64,000 bases of DNA, taken from contig MU270018.1 in assembly GCA_021432635.1 (NCBI GenBank), positions 627,579-691,578 on the forward strand. Direction: 5' to 3'. The DNA is from Thozetella sp. PMI_491 (taxonomy: Eukaryota; Ascomycota; Sordariomycetes; Chaetosphaeriales; Chaetosphaeriaceae). Each line of letters opens with the position of its first letter. Within the stretch, counting starts at the first letter, position 1. The notes below the pieces were generated by a model. It ran no database searches. It was not told where the DNA came from and was given only the letters and a program-made list of their open reading frames with translations. The translations under genes and the position numbers were made by a program. Of the stretch, positions 21,533-31,293 are shown piece after piece.

Positions 21533-23362
21533 CTACAGCTTGTCGCCCAGGCAGCACCTGCCCAGCCCGGATACCACGGCCGCCAGCGTCTTGAAGACAA
21601 TGGTCGCGCACCACACGGCAAATTTAAAACCCCACGTCAAAAGCTTGACGAGTACCCTAGCCGGCCCAGGGAGCCCTTCGGTCGGGTCCTTGTCCTTGAG
21701 CTTCGTCTTGCCCATCTCGCTAGACTGGCTCTCCAGGTCGATCTCGAACTCCTCCATCCGGCTGCGCTTGGCCGCCTTCTTCTCCTTCTTGCGCATCATC
21801 TGTTCCTCTCGCTTGCTCTCACGGCGGCTCGCCCGGCTCGCACGACTGCTGCGCTTGTCGCCACGGCTCAGCACGCTCCCGCTCGGTGAGCCGAGGACCG
21901 GGGGCGGTTCGAACAGCTCAACCCGGGTGAACTTGTCATCGGTGTGCGCCACAAGCATCAGTGCGGCGATGGCAACGTCGATTAGGTATACACTGTCGAT
22001 CTTGGACGCGATCCCCGTGTCGACCTCGAGCCACCCCACGCCGGTTCCGTCGCGCGTCAGGCGTGCCAGGTATTGCGGCGACTCAATGTGCTCTAGTGTG
22101 TACTCTGTGCGGCTCCAGGCCGGGTTGCGCTCGACCGTAACGCAAAAGGGCATTGCGAGCGCCGGGTGCACAAGGAAGTGGTTGCCACTGTCAGCATCCC
22201 ATACTAGCCGCCCCGCCTCGTGCTCGGCGAGCGCAACCGTTGTCATGTCGTCGGGGCGTTCCAGCGCCATCTTGGCCGCAAGAGTCGGATAGAGCAGCGC
22301 TACGAGCCCGTCGTTGGGTGGCCGCCTGCGAGATTCTTCCTCGAGCGTTGTGCTGAGCACTTCCTGCCAGTCCTTGGCATGTTTGCCGCCGGTAGAACGC
22401 CTAGCGGCCAGCGCACTGGTGTTGGGCGGATCGACGCCCTTGTACGCCCTAGCTGGGTCGTGCCGGAACATGGAGACGTAGGCCGACGTAGAGGTGGGGT
22501 CGAGCCGGATGTTGTAGAAGGGCTGCGTGTCCGAGGAGAGGGTATATATCGGGGCGTCTGGCTCAGCCGTCATTTTCAGGCAATACATCTGCCCTTCTGA
22601 CGGCGTCGCTCTCCACCCGTTGGTTACTTTCCACAGGCCCTTCAGCTGTTCTGTGGTGCTGGTCTGCGGGACGGTGGGCGTATCCTGTGTTCTGTTTGGC
22701 CACCTCCCGAGCCCCGCGCTCATCGGGGCGCTCATCGGAGGGCTCCTTAGCGGGCTTCTCACCGGCTCGGCGAACGAGGGCGAATACAGAGGCCGGCTGA
22801 TTGCCCCCCGGGGGATGTGGGTGGGGCTCGCCTGGGTCGGATAGTAATCTTGTCGGTCTAGGGTGAGTTGGTGGTTGTATAGCGGGAAGATGGATCGCAG
22901 GCCCGGCTCTTCTGACGTTGAGGGGCCTGGCTCATTGTATTGGATGGGAGGTTTGGCAATAGAGCTTCGAGACCTATTGCTACTGCTTCGCACCAGGGTC
23001 CGGGCTTCTGAAAAGGCTGTCTCGCACCGGGGAGGAACGTCGGCCACAGCGAGCGGGACTGCTACTGCTACCTCGTCCTCTCTCCTGTCGAACGAGGGAA
23101 TACGGTGGCCCATGGAGGATCCCGATCGCTCCTGCGAAGACTGTTGCCTCTGCTTGCCGTCTCTCACGGATTCTGTCCGGCGAACCGAAGAGTGCCTCCC
23201 GACCCGGGGAGGGGTCATCTCGATGGCCGGCTGGGCTTCTCTTATCGAGGATGGTGTTGTGGCTCTTGGCCGCTGGCTTCTCGACTGGTTTCGGGAGGGT
23301 GGCCTCGTGCTCGTGTTTGGGAACAGAGAGAAGCCGCCCGAGGGGGCGGTTGGCGCCGACAT
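21533..23362 (-). CDS. Conserved fungal protein with C-terminal hydrophobic helix, unknown function (609 aa)
   Basis: This single-exon frame starts at the ATG at 23360-23362. The first 230 residues are Ser/Pro/Arg-rich and probably disordered. A folded region (about 235-490) contains LKGLWKVTNGWRATPSEGQMYCLKM, YNIRLDPTSTSAYVSMFRHDP and VGWLEVDTGIASKIDSVYLIDVAIAALMLVAHT. A basic, charged linker rich in Arg/Ser/Lys/Glu follows. The end is hydrophobic with Trp and Cys (LLTWGFKFAVWCATIVFKTLAAVVSGLGRCC), suggesting a tail anchor or palmitoylated C-terminus. I recall similar ascomycete proteins labelled acetylserotonin methyltransferase-like, but I see no SAM-binding motif and do not adopt that name. 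It is convergent with UTP11. Confidence 0.85.
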   Translation of the reverse strand: MSAPTAPSGGFSLFPNTSTRPPSRNQSRSQRPRATTPSSIREAQPAIEMTPPRVGRHSSVRRTESVRDGKQRQQSSQERSGSSMGHRIPSFDRREDEVAVAVPLAVADVPPRCETAFSEARTLVRSSSNRSRSSIAKPPIQYNEPGPSTSEEPGLRSIFPLYNHQLTLDRQDYYPTQASPTHIPRGAISRPLYSPSFAEPVRSPLRSPPMSAPMSAGLGRWPNRTQDTPTVPQTSTTEQLKGLWKVTNGWRATPSEGQMYCLKMTAEPDAPIYTLSSDTQPFYNIRLDPTSTSAYVSMFRHDPARAYKGVDPPNTSALAARRSTGGKHAKDWQEVLSTTLEEESRRRPPNDGLVALLYPTLAAKMALERPDDMTTVALAEHEAGRLVWDADSGNHFLVHPALAMPFCVTVERNPAWSRTEYTLEHIESPQYLARLTRDGTGVGWLEVDTGIASKIDSVYLIDVAIAALMLVAHTDDKFTRVELFEPPPVLGSPSGSVLSRGDKRSSRASRASRRESKREEQMMRKKEKKAAKRSRMEEFEIDLESQSSEMGKTKLKDKDPTEGLPGPARVLVKLLTWGFKFAVWCATIVFKTLAAVVSGLGRCCLGDKL

Positions 23363-26300
23363 GGTTGCACTGGGTTCTTTTGCCTCTTTGGCGGCGATGT
23401 TCCTGCGCTGCTGACTTGGGGGGAGTCCTTTTTATTTACACGGATTCTTCCAGTACAGTTTCCCCACCCATGCGGCGGCGTATAGTGTTAAGATCCAGGC
23501 ACGAGCTGACACTGATATTACCAGAGAGCTCGTTGGTCTCACCGACTCATGATCGCTGATCCGAAGGGGTGTGGGTTCGGCGGAATAGAATGAAGGGCTG
23601 CTGGGTAGAGTCAAGGGGGGAAGATGGGCTCGGGTCCTCTGAGCCAACAGTTCAATAAAGGCGACTCCAGCCGCTCGGGACTCAGGGTAGGAAGCAAGTA
23701 GGTCTGTTGTCCCAACAAACTTGATCGCAGCTATAAGTCTAGGAACGGTTGGAGGACCAGAGTCCCAGAGCGCGGGAGCGGTTTACACAAATACAACTCT
23801 CTCTTTCCACGCCCACGCCGGTACCCTCCATCAGGAAAACAACAGCGGCTGGCATTGGGCAGGCAAACCCCAACCCAGTCGCCTTCCAGTTACAGCGCAG
23901 CGCAACGACTTCTTTCCGCTGCAGCCCTGGTATTTTAAGCGCCGTCGGTCCACTTGCTCCATATTTCCTAAGTCGCTGGGGGGAGCTGACGTCCTCCCAT
24001 TCGCCGCCCCGGTGCGTCCGGTAGCACGCGGCGGCGGAAGCCCAGAGCGGACGGGCGTCCCTCTCGACATTCAGAGACCATGTTGGGTGGAGGGGGAGGG
24101 GGGCAGGAAGACCAAGAGAGACAGGGGTTGACAAGAGCCGCCCGAAATAGAACTTCCTCGGGCCTTGGGATCGGCCAATCACGACGCGGGTCACGCTGCA
24201 TATAAACGCCGGGCAGCGGATGAGCAGGGATCCGTAAACCGCGCGGGGAAGACTCTAGCGCTGCCATTCGATCAAGGGCCCAGATGAGGGCTCTCACTTG
24301 TCCAACACCTGCGTTGGCGAGAGCGGCACGCTCCCTCGCCTATCCGTAACGAGCCCGTTCCGCTAAGCTGGTGTGGTTACTCGATGCAATTTTTCCCCCC
24401 CCTCCGAGGAAGGGCGAGCTTGCTTTGATTACTAGTGATGGCACCCACGAGCCACTTTACCTTACACACGTACACCCACGTGCCACCGATGGACACACAG
24501 GCACACGGTGGCCCGCAGTCTCGCAAGCTTACATCCGCGTGCTGCTCTTCTTCTCTCGCTCCCCCCCTCTGTATCTACGGTACCTAGTGTGGGTGGGTAG
24601 GTGGCTGACAGGGTCGCGCCAACCGCCGCCCATCTCCCTCTCCCGCTGCCGACTTTGCGCCGAAGAGCAGTGGTGGAACAAGCAGCGGTGGAACAAGCAG
24701 GGGTTCGGACGAAGCAAGCAGAGAGGATTGCCCATTTGCGCCGGCCACCGTTCGAACCTTCCTCGCCAGCCGCCAGCTCGTCGCGGGTGCAGCCGCGTGG
24801 ACACGAGGCTCCCCAATCAGCGGCTATCTCGCCCTTTCCTTCATCTCGGCCTGGCGACTCGCCCGATTTCGACGTCACACTCGCAGTGCCTCCTTTCCCG
24901 GGTCTGCGACCCAGCTCGAGGCCCCCAATCCTCCTTCCTCCATGCCGCTCCCAGCCAAACCGCGGGAAGTATCGCGGCGAGCAGACCTCGAGCCGTCCAA
25001 CGCGCCGAATCCGGGCTAATATTGAATGATCGTCCCGCATGCTGCCGCCGGGAGATGTGCGCGCTCCCGCTTGAAGTCTGCGGGGACATGTATAAGCGGC
25101 AAAAGGGCGGACCCCAAGCGACGTCAAGCGATGTCAAGCGAAGCCTCCGGATTCCTATTCCTCGATGTCGCTATATGCCATCTCTTCTAAACTCTCCCTC
25201 GATTTCCTATTTCTGGCTGCCGTCTACGCTGCGACGAGGGGCGACTCCGGCGCGCAGGAGTCGAGGACACCCTCGGCGGCGCGGGAAGTTCTCGTGGCTG
25301 TTTTAGCGCTGATACGTCGACGATCCCTTGCAGGTAGAGCGGGCAGAAGCCGGGACTGAAACCACGGAATTCAACATCTTGATGATTGGGCAGGTCCTCG
25401 CTGGGATGCTCGGGCGTGGCTAGACAGACATATCGGGCGAGCCGCCGCACGATCCATCCCAGCCGCCTAGCCGGCCAGGTTTTCCTTCAATCAAATTGTG
25501 CTTGGATCTCACAAGGCGTTTTCCCGGGTTTAAGGCTATCTTGCACACTACATTGGTTTTGAGGCACAGTGCAGCCCTGGCCTCCGGCGTGCTCTGGCCT
25601 CAAGTTTCCTCTGGCCTCAAGTTTGTTCTGGCCTCAAAAGGGAAGCTAGGTCCTCCCCAGCGTCTCTGCGTTGCCCCCAGGCGGCTGGTCAGCTGCTTAG
25701 GGCGGAAAAAAAAAAACCTTGCCAGTTCCAGTTCTGACCGCGTCGGGCGAAAAAATGCAGTTGACACGCGGAGCTAGACCCCGGTATGCCTTACTGTCCA
25801 AAATTCCAGGCGTTCCAATAATAGTATGAGGCCCCCAGGAGAATATTGGCATATGCACTGATGGGCTGGCTGCTAATAGCTCACCCCCCTTTCCCCCCCA
25901 GCGCCGAGCTACTGGGCCCCGCTAGGGCGCACCTTGCTAGGACTGTGCAGCTGCCCGTCAAGCCAGCCTAGAGATTCGCTGCTTTCGAGCACCACTGGCC
26001 ATCTGTGGGTGTCGTCGCGAGAAGTAGGGAGCGGGGGATGCGAGAGCATGACCCCGGCCGTCGCCTTGCCGTCAGCTCAGCTTATTGTTTGTGGCGAGAA
26101 AGGGGTTGGGGTGCCGTTGTCTTAAGACCACACACAACCCTCCTTCATTCACGAAGCACCGTCTATTCGGCGCGCCGACGCGGCGCCGGTTCTTCGCTCT
26201 GGGTCACAATTCCGGTGAACGAATGGACGGGGCCGCACGGGGTCCCACTGCAGGTTCCTTACGGCCGGCTTCTTAAAATGGCCAGGGCACCATCGCGAGT

Positions 26301-28278
26301 CACCTCGAGGGCTCCTGGGCGTTCTGGAGCGCGAGTCACGGCACAGAAGTCGATCACAACCCTTCGAGTCTGGCCGTTGTGTGGCAGACCTGTCAGACTG
26401 CGGTGGCCTCGCTGCATTTCTAAATGGAGCATGCGGCCTGTGAATATTCCAATTTTCTTGCGCCCAAGGCGCATGGCGCTCGTGTTGCGTGAAGCAGGCC
26501 CTCACCCTCCATGGCTGATGGGCTTGGAGAAGAATAGAATCGCCACCGCTTCGGGGTCTAGGTCTTTCTTCGGCATGGAAATGGATCGAGATAACGATCG
26601 ACTCGTCGCGTCGAGGATCAAGGGACGAGAATAGCAGCCTCGGGGAGGCTCGGAGGACCCTCGGGCTCTCTCTCAAGCCTTGGTTCGCAGTGGCGGGCAT
26701 AGTTAATGAATGTAACCATTCGCTCTCTACGGGCAAGGCATATTTACCAACCTCGGTGTTTGCTCATTGATGTCGCGGCCCTGACGTACACCTTCTCCTT
26801 CTCCCATTGCAAAGCGAGCAAAAGCGTCGCTGGCGTGCACGTGGGCGCTCTTGCCTGACTATAATTAGCATCGCCACGGCATGAGCTCGAACCGCATTGG
26901 AGAACTGGCCGTCGAGCATCACAGTATTGAGGGGAGAAGTCTACGATGCGGGGGAAGTCGGTGGTTCACACCTAGCACGAATGCTCCTGCGATCTCATTT
27001 GCCTCTATATATATACCAGCCAGAGAGGGGGTAGGATGGTGCTGGGATGAGCGAGTCGACACACGCCCACGCGTGGGGCGGGCTAAGCCGATCACCGCTA
27101 GTCGCAGCAGGATGGCAGGATGGGAACGTCCCTGGCCCTGTCGATTGAAGATAGGGAAAGTCTATGCTATGGGGGGTTGACTATCTCCAGAAATGAGGCA
27201 CACAAGGCTGGGCGCTGCATGGTGGTGAGCCTGATGACCAGGTGTTGCCGACCGAGGTCTGAACTTCTGCTTGCGGGTGTACGAGCCAGTCTCTCTCCAA
27301 TGGTCTAGCAGGGTCCACCATGGATCCTATACATCTTTGTCTATCGGGAAGCCCCCTTTGTATTAGGCACTCTGCGGCTGGCCGTTGTACAGGACGAAGT
27401 GTAAGACAGGGGAAATGGGAGCTAGTTCGCGTACCGGCTGTGATTTGAAAGACATCGGAAGTTCGCACGTCGTCCCTATGCACAAGCTATGAGATCTATG
27501 GGCGAGACTTGGATCGGATGAATCAAGTCCGTTTGGGCGTCATCCCACTCCGCCAGATTCTGCAGTGTCGAGTGGTACGGTGGTGTAAGCCAGTCGCGAT
27601 GAACGTGAGACATTCCAGCAGCTGTTGACCGGCATTCTAAAGCTATCTTTTCTGGCTTCGGCCGACGCTTTGCAACAATGGCATCGCCTCGGCCGCTAGT
27701 CTCAGCTGCGGGTGTGTGTCGCATGCCGGCCGAGGGTGGAAAGGAAGGCGTCGCTGCAGGCCGGGCCTTGCGCCGTGCACCGTATGCCATGCTAGGGCCC
27801 CGGCCGATGCGGTTCGCCGTTGTTCGGACACCGTCGGAGGACCTGTGGGGCCGCGTGGATCTCCGGCCCCTCCCTGCTCCTTTGGTCGGCACACGCGAAC
27901 CAGCGCGACCAATGCGACGAGCAAGCGGCGCTGGTTCGCCCATGGGCATGGTTCGACGCTGGTTCGATTCGGTTCACTATCCTGAAGCAGGCGCACTTAC
28001 GTTTTGGCCGACATTGCACCCTTGTCCTATCTATGACCGGCCCTGACAGCTTTGGACCGGCAGTGCCTGTCGGAGCCGATGGCGTCCGGGGGGGTGGCCC
28101 ACGCAGGCTAGCCGATCCTCGGCGATTGCGCTCTTCAGCCCATAATAAGTGGCATGGCTAGTATATAGCCTGCCCGCCTGCCTTCGACGGAGGCCTTGCG
28201 ACTAGCTCTGCTATGTAGATAGAAGCACTTTTGGCTATTCGGCAACTGACGCGTGAGGCGAATCTGTACACTACAGCC
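23363..28278. other. Gene-poor 4.9-kb region
   Basis: No frame here looks like a gene. The longest (24371-25306 plus) opens with GTG, overlaps an equally long minus-strand frame (24462-25127), and has a composition driven by GC content. The region holds small direct repeats: a 17-bp unit at 25594-25643, 10-bp repeats at 25116-25140, and a doubled GGTGGAACAAGCAG near 24672-24700. It must include the promoters of the gene at 21533 and of the D-amino-acid oxidase; an AGATAG site lies at 28218-28223. Undetected multi-exon or non-coding genes remain possible. Confidence 0.5.
25594..25643. repeat. Short tandem repeat, 17-bp unit, about 3 copies
   Basis: The unit CTGGCCTCAAGTTTCCT (25594-25610) is repeated at 25611-25627 with two changes and, more diverged, from 25628. 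A further partial CTGGCCTC lies at 25577. Confidence 0.8.
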
Positions 28279-29563
28279 ATGACGAAACATGTCGTCGTCC
28301 TAGGGTTTGCCTCCCCCCCCCCCTCCCCCCTTCTCTGCCCCACATCTTAGAGTAGAGAAAGCCCCCTAGTACATACCTTCGGTAAGCAAATAAGCAGACG
28401 ACGCTTGCTAACGCAAGGGACCAGCGCAGGTGTCACCGGCCTCAGCGCCGCCACCAGGCTCCAAGAGGCTGGCTTCGCCGTGACCATCGTGGCGCGGGAC
28501 TTCCCCTTGCCCAGCGAGACCATCGACCCGCAGGCCAGCATCAACTACACCTCGCCTTGGGGGGGCGCGCACAACCGGTGGGTGCTGCCCGGCCCCAACG
28601 GCGAGGACGCGCGAGAGCACGGCTGGGCGCTGGAGACCTACCGGCGCATGGCAGATCTCGCGGCCGCGCATCCGGAGGCGGGCATCACCTGGATGAAGGG
28701 CATTGAGTACCTCGAGGCGCCTGAGGCGACGTATCTGGGCCTGACCGAGGCAAAGGCACAGGAGCTGGGCATGGAGGGGTTCCGGTTCCTGCGCCGGGAT
28801 GAGCTCCCCGACGACAAGGTCCAGTGGGGCTGTGAGTACCGTACCTGGTGTGTCAATCCGATGGTGTACCTGATGTTCCTGCTGCGGCGATTCGCGTTCC
28901 GCGGCGGCAAGGTGGTGAAGCGCGAGCTGCGTGACCCCGCCGAGGTGTTCGAGCTTGGAGAAGACGTCTTGGGCGCGGGGCACAGAGTGCAGCTAGTAGT
29001 GAATGCATCGGGGAACGGCTTTGGGGACAGGAATGTCTTCGTCACAAGAGGTATGCGTCTCGTTCACACCCAATCACCACCCAACCTCTTCCGTGCTCGA
29101 GATGCGAAGCGGAATTCTGACGTGGAGCCGCGATATAGGCCAGACGTGCATCGTAGCCAACCGCTGCGACGCCACCGTCACCCGACAGAACGCCGACGGC
29201 AGCTGGGTCTTCTCTGTGCCCCGGAACTTCGACGGCGGCACCATCATCGGCGGCACCAAGGAGCCGAACGACTGGCGCTCCAAACCGTCGCTCGAGGTCC
29301 GGGAGAAGATCCTCCGGAACTTCGCGGCGACCTACCCCAAGGTGTTGGGTGAGTCGGGTAAGTTTGCCGTCATCCGAGACGTAGTCGGTCGTCGCCCGAC
29401 TAGGAAAGGGGGCATCCGACTGGAGAGGGAGCGCGTGGGAGACTCGAGGGCAGTCCTCCACGCCTACGGCCTCGGCGGGCGAGGCTATGAGCTGTCCTGG
29501 GGTTTGGCCCAAGGGGTGGTGGATGAAGTTATGAAGCACCTGGGGCCTAGCCCCAAGCTGTAA
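28279..29563 (+). CDS. D-amino-acid oxidase (FAD)
   Basis: Three exons, 28279-28304, 28425-29050 and 29139-29563, give 358 residues, a typical length for the family. The first exon has only 26 bases. Splicing restores the dinucleotide fold VVVLGAGVTGLSAA with Gly9, Gly11 and Gly14. The intron 1 donor is the weaker GTTTGC, and a CTAAC branch-point-like site lies at 28407-28411. Later blocks are NYTSPWGGAHNRWVLP, WCVNPMVYLMFLL, NASGNGFGD, RGQTCIVAN and the substrate-arginine segment GRRPTRKGGIRLE. A second Gly-rich block is YGLGGRGYELSWG. The enzyme oxidatively deaminates D-amino acids to keto acids, ammonia and H2O2. It is normally peroxisomal, but the C-terminus here is -PKL, not a canonical SKL-type signal. 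It sits tail to tail with CMC1. Confidence 0.94.
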
Positions 29564-29900
29564 ATCAAGGGATAGCAGTAGTCGTTTGGAGATATTTTGG
29601 GGGAGGGGCCGGTGTCAAGAGATTTATTCGTACAGCAATATGCCCACGGCCTTCGGTTGCCAAGGGAATAAAAGGTATCGTCTAATCGCCGAAGTATCAG
29701 CACAAGATTTGGGAGCAGCGAGACTCTTTTTTTTTTCAATATGTCGTCCAACCAAAGACGGTGCCAACCGGATGAGCAGCCCCAACGCCGACCAATGCAA
29801 AAGGCATGAAAATGGCAAGCCATCCGTATCTTCACACACATAAACACACGCAGCAGCTTTCTTAAGCTGCTTGTGGACGCCCCCTCCCTCACTCATGCCA
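29564..29900. other. Convergent 3' region, D-amino-acid oxidase / CMC1
   Basis: These 337 bp contain the two 3' UTRs. A 10-base T run at about 29728-29738 is the only notable element. Confidence 0.5.
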
Positions 29901-30530
29901 TTAGCTGCTGCTGCCTTTGTCTCCGCTTCCGTCGGCGAGGCCCTTCCGGTCCTTGCTCGCGAAGCCGCCGACTCGCTCGCCGCGCTGCAGCTTGTCCATC
30001 TCGCGCTTGACCTTGTCGGCGTCCATCTCGGGCATGCCCCACCACTCGCGCACGAATTTCTCCTGCTCGAGCTTGCGGCGCGTCTTCTTCTCGCGCTCGC
30101 GCTGCCGCTCGAGCCGGCCGGCGAACCACTCCTCGCGGGCGGCGTCCTGCTCGGCCGGCGTGGCATGCGCCTTCATGCATGCGTTCATGACGCGCTGCTG
30201 GTCGCGGCACGCAAAGGTGACGGTGAAGGTATGATTGAGGGCGCAGTCGGCGAAAGCTGAGGGGGAGAGAGGGCCAAAGGTCAGCTTCTGCAGCGCTACG
30301 AGGGAAGGGCGCCTAGTAGGACTAGGGGAGGACGGGGCAGGCTGCGAAAGGCGGGGATACGGACCTTTGATCTCTTCGGCGCATTGCCGGCGCACTCTCG
30401 CGTAAAATACATCTCGGACCTGAGCTTCCTGGGAGGCCGAGAGCGGGATGGGATTCCGGGAGGGCATGGGCAGGCGCTCTGACGAGCCCGAGGCGCCGCC
30501 TGGGGGTGCATCGGCGGCCATTGCGGCCAT
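29901..30530 (-). CDS. CMC1: Cytochrome c oxidase assembly protein Cmc1 (twin CX9C)
   Basis: Two exons, 30365-30530 and 29901-30256 (108-bp intron), encode 173 residues. Splicing is essential: it joins RRQCAEEIK to AFADC and creates the first CX9C pair. The twin motif is Cys50-Cys60 and Cys72-Cys82, each with exactly nine residues between. The start is the ATG at 30528-30530; the longer upstream frame begins with TTG. The family block SASQEAQVRDVFYARVRR precedes the motif, and FVREWWGMPEMD follows a long charged helix. Cmc1-family proteins are imported by the Mia40 disulfide relay into the mitochondrial intermembrane space, where Cmc1 stabilises newly made Cox1 during complex IV assembly. The C-terminal extension of about 90 residues is typical of filamentous fungi. 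Confidence 0.93.
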   Translation of the reverse strand: MAAMAADAPPGGASGSSERLPMPSRNPIPLSASQEAQVRDVFYARVRRQCAEEIKGPYPRLSQPAPSSPSPTRRPSLVALQKLTFGPLSPSAFADCALNHTFTVTFACRDQQRVMNACMKAHATPAEQDAAREEWFAGRLERQREREKKTRRKLEQEKFVREWWGMPEMDADKVKREMDKLQRGERVGGFASKDRKGLADGSGDKGSSS

Positions 30531-31293
30531 GAAACGGGGTTGGACGGGGTGTGGCGAGGTCAATTCGATGGAAGGAGAGGCCCTCGGTTGTTTGGGGCGA
30601 GGGACTTAAGCTTCCTGGCCCATAGCACTGGTCAAAATGCAGAACGACGGTGCCGTCGTGTGAGCTCGTGGAGACCCTGCAGCTGGTTCTTGCCCATCTT
30701 TCGATATGCTCCGAGGTGGCCCGGGCGCAAATCCACCGCACACCGCCACGACAGCCACACTTGGAGAGATATCTGCACCTTCAGGTCCCATCCAGCCACA
30801 GCCGCATATTCCGCACCGTCAGGGGCATCAAAACACTCCCTCCTCCCGTGATGTCCAGTCAACTCGGAGGGCAGCTAAGGAAAGGTGCTATTAACCTTTA
30901 TGGGGGGTCCTTTTTAAAAATTTGAAATAAAAAATTATTAAAAAAATAAAAATAGTGAAGGATAATTCTTCATGTGTGCGTTATGAGCCTTGCTTTCTGC
31001 TCCGTATGCGATATAGCATCTGGCCCACGCTAGAGAAAAATTGTACAATGGCTCTTGGGATCGCATGGGCAGCAGCGGGCACCAAGTCACTGGGTCGTTT
31101 GGGCGCACTCGGCAGGTAGAGCAACAGGTAGAGCGCCAAGCTGGGTGCATGTGGCGAGCGTGTCTCTGGAAATTTTACGTATAAATTTTATTTTATCTCC
31201 GCTGGCATGACAGCAGGTGCAATCAGACCGCTTTGGCGGCATACCGACACTTCCTTCCACACAACCCTGGGCCGTCCGAGAGCCACAAGGCCC
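30531..31293. other. Intergenic region with AT-rich patches
   Basis: This 763-bp region lies upstream of CMC1 and downstream of the FN3 gene (both minus strand). It contains two AT-rich patches (30911-30957 and 31172-31198) in otherwise GC-rich sequence. I see no tRNA cloverleaf and no supported frame. Confidence 0.55.

Noticed and set aside
24371-25306. 311-codon open frame on the plus strand
   Set aside because: It starts with GTG, is overlapped by a comparably long minus-strand frame, has composition typical of random GC-rich DNA and shows no family motif.
31040-31150. Possible tRNA in the CMC1/FN3 intergenic region
   Set aside because: A GTAGAGC-type box-A-like piece occurs, but no B-box and no acceptor-stem pairing could be found.
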